A stretch of 18,550 nt of DNA from Alistipes sp. (GCA_017380275.1 JAFOEH010000146.1:1-18550); one strand, 5' to 3'; shown: positions 1 through 6,761, numbered from the stretch's first letter. The notes: generated by a model from the sequence alone, not told the origin. Numbers and translations: made by a program.

Positions 1-40
1 AGTTACAGTCAGTCCCATTTAGCCACTCTGGAATCTCCCC
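1..40 (-). tRNA. tRNA-Tyr (GUA), 3' part cut off by window edge
   Basis: Read on the minus strand the segment starts GGGGAGATTCCAGAGTGGCT and reaches the anticodon loop CTGTAAC, which gives anticodon GUA (Tyr). The TTCC-GAG-GGC-AAA-GG pattern of the D arm is typical of bacterial tRNA-Tyr. Only the 5' half, through the anticodon loop, is inside the window, so the variable arm and T arm cannot be checked. It lies 14 nt downstream of tRNA-Thr on the same strand and is probably co-transcribed with it. Confidence 0.85.
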
Positions 41-54
41 AATTTTACAAAATG

Positions 55-128
55 AGCCTCCAGAGGGATTCGAACCCACGACCCCGAGATTACAAATCAC
101 GTGCTCTGGCCAACTGAGCTACATCGGC
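55..128 (-). tRNA. tRNA-Thr (UGU) with mispaired acceptor, anticodon and T stems
   Basis: The minus strand gives a 74-nt cloverleaf. The D stem is perfect (GCTC/GAGC), the anticodon loop is TTTGTAA (anticodon UGU, Thr), and the T loop is TTCGAAT. CCA is not encoded. The ThrRS identity features G1-C72, C2-G71, G35 and U36 are present. However, acceptor half GCCGATG faces TGGAGGC, leaving G4/A69 and A5/G68 mismatches and two G-U wobbles. There are also U/U mismatches at 29/41 and 50/64. The gene may be a working but unusual tRNA, a chimera of two tRNA genes, a decaying copy, or an assembly error. The promoter at 150-180 is intact. Confidence 0.8.
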
Positions 129-149
129 ATTTCAACCGTTTACGGGATG

Positions 150-180
150 CAAAGGTAGGGATATTTTTTATATTTGCAAA
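150..180 (-). promoter_or_regulatory. Bacteroidetes-type promoter of the tRNA-Thr/tRNA-Tyr unit
   Basis: On the minus strand TTTG (177-180) is followed after 19 nt by TACCTTTG (150-157), matching the Bacteroidetes sigma consensus TTTG-N19/20-TAnnTTTG. The element lies 22 nt upstream of the tRNA-Thr 5' end, a fitting distance for a short leader. Confidence 0.75.
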
Positions 181-406
181 TTTTTGAGAGATTTTTTTTC
201 ATTTCTCTCACATTTTTGCAATTTAGTGCCCTACTTTAGCACATTCAAAGAACGGTGATTATCCGCTTCGATTGTCAAAGTCGGAAAATCGAGTGCAAAT
301 ATAATTACTCTTTCCTTAAGAAAAAAACAATTGAAACATTTTTTTTGCAAAAAGTAAAAAAAAACTCATTTTCGCACCCACCTATATATAATATATAAAG
401 GATTGG

Positions 407-967
407 CTACCACTCTACGCTCTCGGCATTATGGAAAAGCCCGCAGACAAGCACAAATCGCTCGGGCATTCGACCCTCGTTACCCCACTTCAGTTCCAGG
501 CCGAATAGTTCACTCGTCGTGCGACCGATGTCGAAGCCGTAGGCCTCGAGTGATGGGCGCACTAATTCAGGGTGGCGGCACTCGCCTCCCGATGGACGGG
601 TACAGCTTCCCTCGGGACAGTAGAGGCAGCTACCGACATAGGAGGCGGCCAAAGCCTGATGCTCAAGTTCGAGTTGATGCAGTCGATTGTTCAACCTTAC
701 CCGCTCGGGGCGCAACAGCGTGCGCGACTCGGCAAGGGGAAGTCCCTGCGAGCAGGGGGTTATTACAGTTGCTATGAGCAACAGATTCTTATACCCGCGC
801 AGTCGCGGCTCCACATCGAAATCAAACGGCGGGCAGCACCAACTACGGTTGTAATTGCCGCACTCGCGGCAGCAAGCGGCAAAACGTTCGGCATCGCGGA
901 AACGCTCGACGTAGTCGGCAACGGTAATAGTGCGGGTGAAATCCTCGGCACGATAGGTCAAATCCAT
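407..967 (-). CDS. DUF2284 family predicted metal-binding protein
   Basis: This 186-residue soluble protein has no signal peptide. It carries two cysteine clusters typical of DUF2284 (COG5423): Cys32, 33, 36, 44 and 45 in a C-C-x2-C-x7-C-C-P-P arrangement, and Cys114, 117, 122 and 130 in C-x2-C-x4-C-x7-C, plus Cys175 near the C-terminus. Family members are annotated as metal or iron-sulfur binding, and I know of no proven reaction. The ATG start lies 3 nt after the stop of the upstream substrate-binding lipoprotein gene, so the two are almost certainly one transcript. This hints at a cytoplasmic role tied to an imported metal or metal complex, which is inference. Family assignment is firm; function is unknown. 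Confidence 0.85.
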   Translation of the reverse strand: MDLTYRAEDFTRTITVADYVERFRDAERFAACCRECGNYNRSWCCPPFDFDVEPRLRGYKNLLLIATVITPCSQGLPLAESRTLLRPERVRLNNRLHQLELEHQALAASYVGSCLYCPEGSCTRPSGGECRHPELVRPSLEAYGFDIGRTTSELFGLELKWGNEGRMPERFVLVCGLFHNAESVEW

Positions 968-970
968 ACT

Positions 971-2134
971 CTATTCCAATTTTCTGTAATAAAAAAACTC
1001 TTCGTTCTCCATCAACTCGGGGTGGAAAATCTTTATCAGGTCACGCAACACCACATCGGGCCGTACCACGCCAGACTCCCAATAATCGTTACCGCCGCGC
1101 GGGCTCATCCGTCGATCAAAGTTGAAAATATGCCCTTGCTCCACGCAGCGCATATCGGCAAACTTGGGGTACTCGGCACGCATATCCTCCAGCGTTGCGA
1201 CACTACCCGCATTGATCCACACATCGGCCTGAGATGCCAGCAACGCAGCCTCCTCCAAATCAATCGGCAGCGAGGTGTTCGAGGTATTTTTCTTATAAAG
1301 GTAATCGCCACCCGCGTCGGCAATCAGTCGCGCGACGTAACTCGTCGCCGAGGCCATAAACCACGAATCGGCATAGGGAGTGTTGATCATAACCTTAGGT
1401 TTGGGTGTCGTTGCCGATGCCGCCATCTCGCGCAGTGCATCGTACCGCTCGGGAATTTGGTTGAAGAGTTGCTCGGCCTCCGCACGACGACCGACAATCT
1501 CGCCGATGGCCACCATCCACTCGGTCTTGCCGAGCGGCACCTCCTCGACATACTCGCCAATGTAGGCGAAGGGGATACCCAACTCGCGGAGCTTCGATTC
1601 CATCTGACTTGCCCCCGTCACGCCGTAGAGCAGCACCACATCGGGATCGAGCGCCACAACCATCTCGTAATCGACGCTGTTGTCGTAACCCACATCGCGC
1701 ACCTTGTCGCGGTTGGCCACCACATACTCGTTGGTCACAAAGTCGATACCCGACACGCCCACCACGCTCTCCACCGCGCCAACAGCATCGAGCAGTGCGA
1801 CGTGCGTCGAGGACATACAGACCACTCGCTCGACACCCTCCGACACCACCTGCCCCGTAAATCCTGCGGGCGGCTGCTCACCATCGCGAGCAATGAAGAG
1901 CGCCGTCTGGACATCTTCGGCACCCTGCCACGGATTGTGCGAGAGGAGAATGGTGCTGGCTCGACCCTCGGCTCCCACGATCTCAAAGCCCAACGCATAG
2001 CGCGGCGAATAGACCGTCTGCGAGAACTCATCAATCCCCACACGCTGCCCAGCGCACGCCACAGCCAGCAGCATCGCACTCGTCATAGCCACTATCGACA
2101 ACAAATATCGTCGTATCACATCGTAAAGTCTCAT
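971..2134 (-). CDS. ABC transporter substrate-binding lipoprotein, iron-siderophore/corrinoid type
   Basis: This 387-residue protein begins with a basic, hydrophobic signal ending in LLAVAC, so Cys27 is the likely lipidated residue of a periplasm-facing lipoprotein. After an N-terminal extension of about 75 residues containing a HNPWQGA motif, residues 102-372 look like a class III periplasmic binding fold of the BtuF/FepB/FhuD kind (Peripla_BP_2). Signatures are RVVCMSSTHVALLDAVGA, GVSG, and DPDVVLLYG. It probably binds an iron or corrinoid complex for an ABC importer; the ligand cannot be told from sequence. Unusually, the next gene in the operon is a DUF2284 protein rather than the permease and ATPase, which must be encoded elsewhere if needed. 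Start is the ATG just downstream of a promoter-like element. Confidence 0.85.
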   Translation of the reverse strand: MRLYDVIRRYLLSIVAMTSAMLLAVACAGQRVGIDEFSQTVYSPRYALGFEIVGAEGRASTILLSHNPWQGAEDVQTALFIARDGEQPPAGFTGQVVSEGVERVVCMSSTHVALLDAVGAVESVVGVSGIDFVTNEYVVANRDKVRDVGYDNSVDYEMVVALDPDVVLLYGVTGASQMESKLRELGIPFAYIGEYVEEVPLGKTEWMVAIGEIVGRRAEAEQLFNQIPERYDALREMAASATTPKPKVMINTPYADSWFMASATSYVARLIADAGGDYLYKKNTSNTSLPIDLEEAALLASQADVWINAGSVATLEDMRAEYPKFADMRCVEQGHIFNFDRRMSPRGGNDYWESGVVRPDVVLRDLIKIFHPELMENEEFFYYRKLE

Positions 2135-2158
2135 TGCTTACAAATTTTATCACAACTG

Positions 2159-2189
2159 CAAATTTACTAAATCCTCCGCCTCACCCAAC
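2159..2189 (-). promoter_or_regulatory. Promoter upstream of the substrate-binding protein operon
   Basis: The minus strand has TAAATTTG (2159-2166), a perfect TAnnTTTG -7 element, with GTTG (2186-2189) 19 nt upstream, one mismatch from the TTTG -33 element. It lies about 25 nt before the ATG, leaving a short leader without a recognisable riboswitch. It is directly downstream of the terminator of the peptidase operon. Confidence 0.6.
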
Positions 2190-2199
2190 ACTATTCGAC

Positions 2200-2237
2200 A
2201 AAAAAAGAGTCTATCCGCAGATGCAGATAGACTCTTT
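2200..2237 (-). terminator. Intrinsic terminator after the C1B peptidase operon
   Basis: A perfect 12-bp stem, AAAGAGTCTATC paired with GATAGACTCTTT, has a 10-nt loop and is followed on the minus strand by a run of seven T. It begins 19 nt after the stop codon of the second peptidase gene, and insulates that operon from the downstream substrate-binding protein gene. Confidence 0.9.
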
Positions 2238-2256
2238 CTATAAATATAAGGTAACC

Positions 2257-3360
2257 TTACTTGATTCCGAGCTTCGAGCGCAGATCCTTCGGGATTGAGT
2301 TCTTGTGAACCAGAATCGAGATAGTCTTGCCCTTGACGTACTCCTCAGAGAAGTAGTGGTAGCCTGTGCCATTGCGCTGTGTGCCCCACGAGTTCTTCAC
2401 CTTGTAGTACTTCACTCCGTCCTGATCCTTCGCAATACCTACGATGTGCTCCAGGTGGTCATCCGTAGTGGTGAAGTTCTCGAACGTAGCCTGGCGGCTC
2501 TGCTGTGTTACGGGCTTCTCGACAGCCTTTGCTGTGAGGGTCTGTGCCTTGCGCAGATCCTCGTCGGTATTCACAGCAACGTGGTGCTGGAAGGCGTAGC
2601 CCGGCTCGCTCACGTCGCCATCCCAAGTCACCGTGTAACCCGTATTGATAGCGTTGTCGATAACCTTCATAAACTCATCGAGCGGGAGGTTATACATCAT
2701 CGCGTGGTCCCAGTTATCGGGGATCTCAACGGGAATGAGCTCGTAGAAGGGGTGGTGCGAGAAGCTGGTCAGCTCGACATAATCCTCAGCCTTGAGGCCC
2801 AGGCTCTCGGCGAAGCTCTTAGCGGTGTACTCCTTGCCATTATAGGTAAAGGTCTCGGGCACCTCGCCAAGATAAGCGTCCAGGACACCATTGGTAATCT
2901 CGGCGGGCAGAGGCTTTTTCATTTCAACAGCAGCGTCGCTCACCGTCTTAACCCACTTTGACAAATCGCCGTGGTTGTGCGTGGGCGAGTCGTAGTTGAT
3001 ACCGTCGTATGCCGACTCGGGCATAAGACCTACATTATCCATCACCCAGATATTCATATGGGCGATACTACCCTGACTTACATTGCCGCGGCCGCGACGC
3101 AGGTAGTTGTCATTCATACGGCGGATGTAGTTGTTGCGCACGATAAACATCTCCGAGAGATCGTACTCGCCCTTGCCCATACGCAACAGCTCCGACTCAA
3201 GGAACGACACAGTAGCGAAACACCAGCAGGTACCCGTGCTCGCCTGATTCTTAACGGGCGTAGCGGGATTTACCTTCACATCCGTGAACTCGTACTTGTA
3301 CTGCGCCGAAGCGACAGTACAAGCACAGAGCATAGCGGCCATCAAAAATATCTTCTTCAT
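2257..3360 (-). CDS. Secreted C1B cysteine peptidase (bleomycin hydrolase/aminopeptidase C-like), second copy
   Basis: This 367-residue protein has a type I signal peptide (MKKIFLMAAMLCACTVASA, cleavage before Gln20), so it acts outside the cytoplasm. The papain-fold catalytic set is intact: Gln39 and Cys45 in NQASTGTCW, His305 in DDHLEHIVG, and Asn323 in KNSWG. The arrangement fits peptidase family C1B, whose members are aminopeptidases such as bleomycin hydrolase and PepC, usually cytosolic and about 450 residues. This secreted form is shorter. It is clearly paralogous to the gene just upstream, sharing blocks such as AYLGE(V/I)PETFTY and the HHPFY motif. The spacing of 23 nt and the terminator after it point to one two-gene operon. 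Substrate is unknown; dietary or host peptides are plausible. Confidence 0.88.
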   Translation of the reverse strand: MKKIFLMAAMLCACTVASAQYKYEFTDVKVNPATPVKNQASTGTCWCFATVSFLESELLRMGKGEYDLSEMFIVRNNYIRRMNDNYLRRGRGNVSQGSIAHMNIWVMDNVGLMPESAYDGINYDSPTHNHGDLSKWVKTVSDAAVEMKKPLPAEITNGVLDAYLGEVPETFTYNGKEYTAKSFAESLGLKAEDYVELTSFSHHPFYELIPVEIPDNWDHAMMYNLPLDEFMKVIDNAINTGYTVTWDGDVSEPGYAFQHHVAVNTDEDLRKAQTLTAKAVEKPVTQQSRQATFENFTTTDDHLEHIVGIAKDQDGVKYYKVKNSWGTQRNGTGYHYFSEEYVKGKTISILVHKNSIPKDLRSKLGIK

Positions 3361-3383
3361 ACCTAACTAAGGTTGAGCATTGA

Positions 3384-4580
3384 TTACAAACCCATCTTCT
3401 GACGGATAGCAGCGGGGATCGCGTTCTTGTTAACTACGATGTTCAGGGTCTTGTACTGAACGAATGCCTCCGATACATACCAGAAACCCTTGTACTTACC
3501 GGTCTCGCCCCAAGAGTTCTTAACCATATAGTACTTCGTGCCGTTCTGATCCTTGGCAATACCGTAGATGTGCATACCGTGGTCGTCGGTAGTGGTGCGG
3601 TTATCGTAACCCTCCTGACGCAACTCCTGAGTGATCTTGAGCTCCTTACCGGGGGCGTTGGTGTTGTTCAGGATTGCGTTCTGCTGCTCTGCAGATACGC
3701 CGATCCAACGAGCCTCATCCGAACCAGCCTCCTTGCGGTTGCCCTCAACATCGGGAACGATACCCAAACCCTGACGGTTGAAACCAGCCTCGCTTACGTC
3801 CGAAGCCCAAGCTACGGTGTAGCCGTTCTCGATAGCGTAGTCGAAGATCTGCATCATCTCATCCAAAGGAAGGTTGTACGAAAGGTCCCAGCGCCAGTTG
3901 TCGGGAACCTCGATTGCGAACTGTGAGTAGAAGGGGTGGTGAGTGAACGAGGTGATTGAAACATAGTCATCAGCGTTGAGCTTCAAGAAATCCTTAGCAA
4001 ATGACTGGGGAGTGTACTGCTTGCCAGCGTAGGTAAATGTCTCGGGAATCTCGCCCAGGTATGCCTCCAGAATACCCTCCAAGCCCTCGTGCCAAGCCGT
4101 TGAGAGCTTGCGGTTGGGGTTAGCGTTGATAGCATTCAGGTAAGCCTTCATTGCAGACTCCATCTCCGCGTGCTTGTTCAAGGTCTCGCCATAGTTCAAG
4201 CCCTCCAGCTCGGCCTGAGGCAACATACCATAGTGCTTCAAGGTGTAGATTACATCACCAAATGAGCTACCCTGAGCGAAGTTAAGGAAACCATTGAGAC
4301 GGATAAACTTCTCAGCCTTATCCGAGTAACCCATCCATACGGGGAACATCTCTGCCAGGTCGATATCCTTCGGCGCACCCTTCTTGATAGCCTCAGACTC
4401 GAGGAATGAGATCGAAGAGTATGACCAGCAGGTACCTGAGCTTGCCTGATTCTTGATCGAGGTAACGGGGTTCTCCTTTACAACGGTGAACTTGTAGCCC
4501 TCCTCAGCGGGCTTTGCCTGTGCCATAGCGCCTGTGGTAGCCAGAGCAACAAGCATCAAAGTAGAAAGTGTCTTCTTCAT
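3384..4580 (-). CDS. Secreted C1B cysteine peptidase (bleomycin hydrolase/aminopeptidase C-like), first copy
   Basis: This 398-residue protein has a signal peptide MKKTLSTLMLVALATTGAMA with cleavage before Gln21. Catalytic residues are Gln45 and Cys51 in NQASSGTCW, His337 in DDHGMHIYG, and Asn355 in KNSWG, as in peptidase family C1B. Compared with the downstream paralog it has extra sequence around residues 140-165 and 270-310, both probably surface loops near the cleft, so the two may differ in specificity. It is the first gene of the operon and has a leader of about 100 nt that can fold into a closed stem. Like its paralog it ends in a short ..IP..IR.KMGL tail instead of the WDPMGALA-like tail of lactic acid bacterial PepC. 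Confidence 0.88.
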   Translation of the reverse strand: MKKTLSTLMLVALATTGAMAQAKPAEEGYKFTVVKENPVTSIKNQASSGTCWSYSSISFLESEAIKKGAPKDIDLAEMFPVWMGYSDKAEKFIRLNGFLNFAQGSSFGDVIYTLKHYGMLPQAELEGLNYGETLNKHAEMESAMKAYLNAINANPNRKLSTAWHEGLEGILEAYLGEIPETFTYAGKQYTPQSFAKDFLKLNADDYVSITSFTHHPFYSQFAIEVPDNWRWDLSYNLPLDEMMQIFDYAIENGYTVAWASDVSEAGFNRQGLGIVPDVEGNRKEAGSDEARWIGVSAEQQNAILNNTNAPGKELKITQELRQEGYDNRTTTDDHGMHIYGIAKDQNGTKYYMVKNSWGETGKYKGFWYVSEAFVQYKTLNIVVNKNAIPAAIRQKMGL

Positions 4581-4611
4581 AGTTTTAGTTTTATTTGGTT
4601 AATATAGATTT

Positions 4612-4700
4612 CAAAAAAAGTTGGGGCGATAGCTACTCCTCCCGAAAAACTCATTTCCGACGGCTCACACTACCCCAATTTATTTTCATTTACAAATATA
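4612..4700 (-). promoter_or_regulatory. Promoter element and foldable leader of the C1B peptidase operon
   Basis: On the minus strand TATATTTG (4693-4700) fits the -7 consensus, although no TTTG lies at the right distance upstream. Downstream, TTGGGG (4673-4678) can pair with CCCCAA (4621-4626), enclosing a hairpin at 4642-4663 (CCG-UC-GGAAA, loop UGAG, UUUUUCGG). The closing strand is followed almost at once by seven T (4613-4619), as in an attenuator. It matches no riboswitch class I recognise. The distance from this T run to the peptidase ATG is about 33 nt. The fold is a hand prediction and the long loop weakens it. Confidence 0.4.
4645..4676 (-). repeat. 32-nt intergenic motif, copy A
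   Basis: On the minus strand the block starts GGGGTAGTGTGAGCCGTCGG and ends AAATGAGTTTTT. It aligns without gaps to the block at 11536-11567 at 24 of 32 positions, including the shared cores AGTGT.AGCCG and AAATGAGT. A looser second copy may follow at 4613-4642 (GGAGGAGTAGCTATCG...). Function is unknown. Confidence 0.5.
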
Positions 4701-4790
4701 GGTATTATCTTCTAAAAAATACCATTATTAGGCAAAATTTATCTTCATTTGCTGTTCAAACTGCATAAAATGCCACAAACCCGCATAAAC

Positions 4791-4822
4791 AAAAAGGTCG
4801 TGCGAGCAGCGTCGCACGACCT
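4791..4822 (-). terminator. Intrinsic terminator after desulfoferrodoxin
   Basis: A perfect 11-bp stem AGGTCGTGCGA/TCGCACGACCT with a 6-nt loop is followed by TTTT on the minus strand. It begins about 34 nt after the desulfoferrodoxin stop codon and ends the NifX-like/dfx transcript. Confidence 0.88.
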
Positions 4823-4855
4823 AAATCGTTGCACATTGTTATTTTTAATGAGCCA

Positions 4856-5230
4856 TTAAAGCTCCGTCATCCACAGCCCGTGCAGATTGCAATACTCATA
4901 CACAGCTACGGGGCTATCCGTGCAGATGCAGACAACGGCTTCGGGCCGATCCTTCAGATTGATGCGTATGCCACCGTGCTCGGTCTCAACGTAGATGAAG
5001 GCGATGTGGTGCTCCTCGGTCATCGGGTGCGCCACGCTACCTACCTTAATCTCGATCTTGCAATCATCCAGGTGCTTAACCACAGGAACGTGCTTCTCGC
5101 CGCTACCGTCCGAGGTGTTGGGCACAAGCTCCTCCATCGGCTCGCCGCAGCATACCACATTAACACCCGAATCCACCACCTTCTCGATCACATTGCCGCA
5201 ATGGCGGCACTTATAAAACTTTGTTGCCAT
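4856..5230 (-). CDS. dfx: Desulfoferrodoxin (two-iron superoxide reductase)
   Basis: This 124-residue cytosolic enzyme reduces superoxide to hydrogen peroxide without forming oxygen, a typical defence of anaerobes. The N-terminal desulforedoxin-like iron site is complete (Cys8, Cys11, Cys27, Cys28 in CxxC and VVCCGEPM). The catalytic [Fe(His)4Cys] site is also complete: His47 after Lys46 in EKHVP, His68 in VAHPM, His74, and Cys114 and His117 in YCNLHGLW. The length is normal for the family. The reading frame can be extended two codons to a TTG, but the ATG at 5230 giving MATKFYKC fits the family better. It is the second gene of an operon, 42 nt after the NifX-like gene, and is followed by a strong terminator. 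Confidence 0.96.
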   Translation of the reverse strand: MATKFYKCRHCGNVIEKVVDSGVNVVCCGEPMEELVPNTSDGSGEKHVPVVKHLDDCKIEIKVGSVAHPMTEEHHIAFIYVETEHGGIRINLKDRPEAVVCICTDSPVAVYEYCNLHGLWMTEL

Positions 5231-5272
5231 AATCAAATTGTTTTCATCGAGAGGTGCAAATTCCGCGCCATA

Positions 5273-5638
5273 TTAGTGCCCCGGGCACTCGTGGCCCTCG
5301 CCGTGGGCACTGCAACCCTCGCCCGAGTCGAGGATGAAGCCCAGAAGGTAGCCATTGACAACAGCGTCAATATCGCCCTTGCAGCCTCTTAAAACCTTTA
5401 TGTTGTGCGCCTCGAGCTTCGAGCGTGCGCCCTCGCCCATACTGCCGGCGAGCATCACCTCTACGCCCATCTGCTGCAGGTCGGCGGCAATGCCCGACTT
5501 ACAGCCGCAACCCTGCGGCGAGGGCAGGGCCTCGCGTGAGAGGATCTGTTTATCCTCGATTGTGTAAATCGTATAGTGGTCACAATGGCCGAAGTGGTCA
5601 TCGACGTGGCCATCTCTTGTAGGAACTGCTATTTTCAT
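5273..5638 (-). CDS. NifX/NafY-like dinitrogenase iron-molybdenum cofactor family protein
   Basis: This 121-residue cytosolic protein starts MKIAVPTRDGHVDDHFGHC, the hallmark of the Nitro_FeMo-Co domain (COG1433, PF02579). Family members bind iron-sulfur or FeMo-cofactor-like clusters; in organisms without nitrogenase the small stand-alone forms have unclear roles in metal-cluster handling. It has a GCGC motif at residues 43-46 and Cys86. The C-terminal tail from residue 108 is rich in Cys and His (Cys109, His112, His116, Cys118, His121), which suggests metal binding. It is the first gene of an operon with desulfoferrodoxin, behind a consensus promoter, so a role in iron-site assembly or protection under oxidative stress is a fair inference but not shown. 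Confidence 0.9.
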   Translation of the reverse strand: MKIAVPTRDGHVDDHFGHCDHYTIYTIEDKQILSREALPSPQGCGCKSGIAADLQQMGVEVMLAGSMGEGARSKLEAHNIKVLRGCKGDIDAVVNGYLLGFILDSGEGCSAHGEGHECPGH

Positions 5639-5661
5639 AATTTTACGTTTTTTGAACTACA

Positions 5662-5693
5662 CAAAGATAAGATTTTATTGCCAACGGAACAAA
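5662..5693 (-). promoter_or_regulatory. Promoter of the NifX-like/dfx operon
   Basis: On the minus strand TTTG (5690-5693) and TATCTTTG (5662-5669) are separated by 20 nt, a full match to the Bacteroidetes promoter consensus. The -7 element lies 23 nt upstream of the ATG. Confidence 0.8.
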
Positions 5694-5717
5694 AAAATTA
5701 GAAAATAGGCCGTTAGC

Positions 5718-5749
5718 TTTTAAATCTAAAATATTAATTCGTAACTTTA
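5718..5749 (+). promoter_or_regulatory. Weak promoter candidate for the porin/GH2 pair
   Basis: TTTT (5718-5721), 20 nt, then TAACTTTA (5742-5749) resembles TTTG-N19/20-TAnnTTTG with one mismatch in each box. It ends 31 nt before the ATG at 5781 and is divergent from the NifX-like promoter. No better match lies in this spacer. Confidence 0.4.
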
Positions 5750-5780
5750 ACAACTATTTTTTACGACCTATAAAACTACT

Positions 5781-6761
5781 ATGATGCGATTAAAGATACT
5801 TCTTACACTCGGCCTTAGCCTGCTGGCGCTGCACGCAGCCTCGGCACAGAGCGACGAACAGCCACGCGGCAAGGCCATAATCAACGTCTTCGGAAACTTC
5901 CATACGGGCTTCGGCTCGGCCAACGATACACGCGGCTTTGCGATGGACCGCAGCTATTTCGGTTATCAGTACGATATGCCTAACGGCCTGCAATTCAAGG
6001 CAGTAATGGATATAGGTCGTTCGGGCGACGTAGAGGATCTGGAGCGCATCGCATACATCAAGAATGCGCAGGTGAGCTGGAAGCACAACCGCCTGACGCT
6101 CAACGGCGGCCTTATCTCGACCACGAGCTTCAAGGTGCAGGAGTCGTTCTGGGGCTACCGCTATATGAAGATGGTGTTTCAGGACTTTTACAAGTTCGGC
6201 AGCAGTGCCGATCTTGGACTCTCGGCCTCGTATAAGTTTACGGACTGGCTCTCGGGCGATGTGATTATAGTCAATGGCGAGGGCTATAAGAAGATTCAGC
6301 TCCACGACGGTCTGCAATATGGCGTGGGATTGACGCTGAACCCCGCCAAAGAGTTGACGTTGCGTCTCTACGGCTCGCTAAACGAAGGTGGAGTCGATCA
6401 CGCCGAGAATATCTACAACTACGCCCTCTTTGCCGGCTACAAGCACGAGCGCTTCTCCATCGCGGGCGAGTTCAACTCGATGCAGAACTACCGCAACGTC
6501 AAGGATCACAACCTCGCGGGCGTATCGTTCTATACCACCGTCAAGTTGGGCGGCCGCGTGAATGCCTTTGCTCGTTACGATAACCTATGGTCGAAGGATG
6601 ATTGGAACATCGAGAAGGACGAGGCGACATATATGGCCGGCGTGGAGATTCTCCCCTGCCAGTGGGTAAAGATTTCGCCCAATCTGCGCTACCACGATGC
6701 TCGCTCAGCCGGTGTTAAGGATCATTGTATGCTATACATCAGCTGCTTCTTTGGATTTTAA
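5781..6761 (+). CDS. Outer-membrane beta-barrel protein, porin-like (OprO/OprP-like)
   Basis: This 326-residue protein has a signal peptide MMRLKILLTLGLSLLALHAASA with cleavage before Gln23. The rest is rich in alternating amphipathic strands with many Tyr, Phe and Gly, such as GYQYDMPNGLQFKAVMDIG, and ends in a C-terminal Phe (SCFFGF), the usual signal for insertion by the BAM machinery. The general look is of phosphate-selective-porin-like barrels (OprO/OprP), but shorter than those of about 400 residues; family placement is uncertain. It lies 26 nt upstream of the GH2 gene on the same strand, so it may provide passage for the products of that enzyme. That link is inference. A second in-frame ATG is next to the first. 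Confidence 0.7.
   Translation: MMRLKILLTLGLSLLALHAASAQSDEQPRGKAIINVFGNFHTGFGSANDTRGFAMDRSYFGYQYDMPNGLQFKAVMDIGRSGDVEDLERIAYIKNAQVSWKHNRLTLNGGLISTTSFKVQESFWGYRYMKMVFQDFYKFGSSADLGLSASYKFTDWLSGDVIIVNGEGYKKIQLHDGLQYGVGLTLNPAKELTLRLYGSLNEGGVDHAENIYNYALFAGYKHERFSIAGEFNSMQNYRNVKDHNLAGVSFYTTVKLGGRVNAFARYDNLWSKDDWNIEKDEATYMAGVEILPCQWVKISPNLRYHDARSAGVKDHCMLYISCFFGF

Noticed and set aside
381..401. AT-rich palindrome after the DUF2284 stop
   Set aside because: It is nearly all A-T, has a mismatch and no adjacent T run on the minus strand, so it is not a convincing terminator.
572..2170. A 532-codon open frame on the plus strand
   Set aside because: It lies antisense to the DUF2284 and substrate-binding genes, has a His/Arg/Leu-rich low-meaning translation and no family motifs; it is a shadow of their codon bias.
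5231..5236. TTG start two codons upstream for desulfoferrodoxin
   Set aside because: The ATG at 5230 gives the usual family N-terminus; the TTG adds only Met-Ile.
5790..6317. 175-codon minus-strand frame opposite the porin-like gene
   Set aside because: It has no promoter or motif and runs fully antisense to a gene with a clear signal peptide and barrel pattern.
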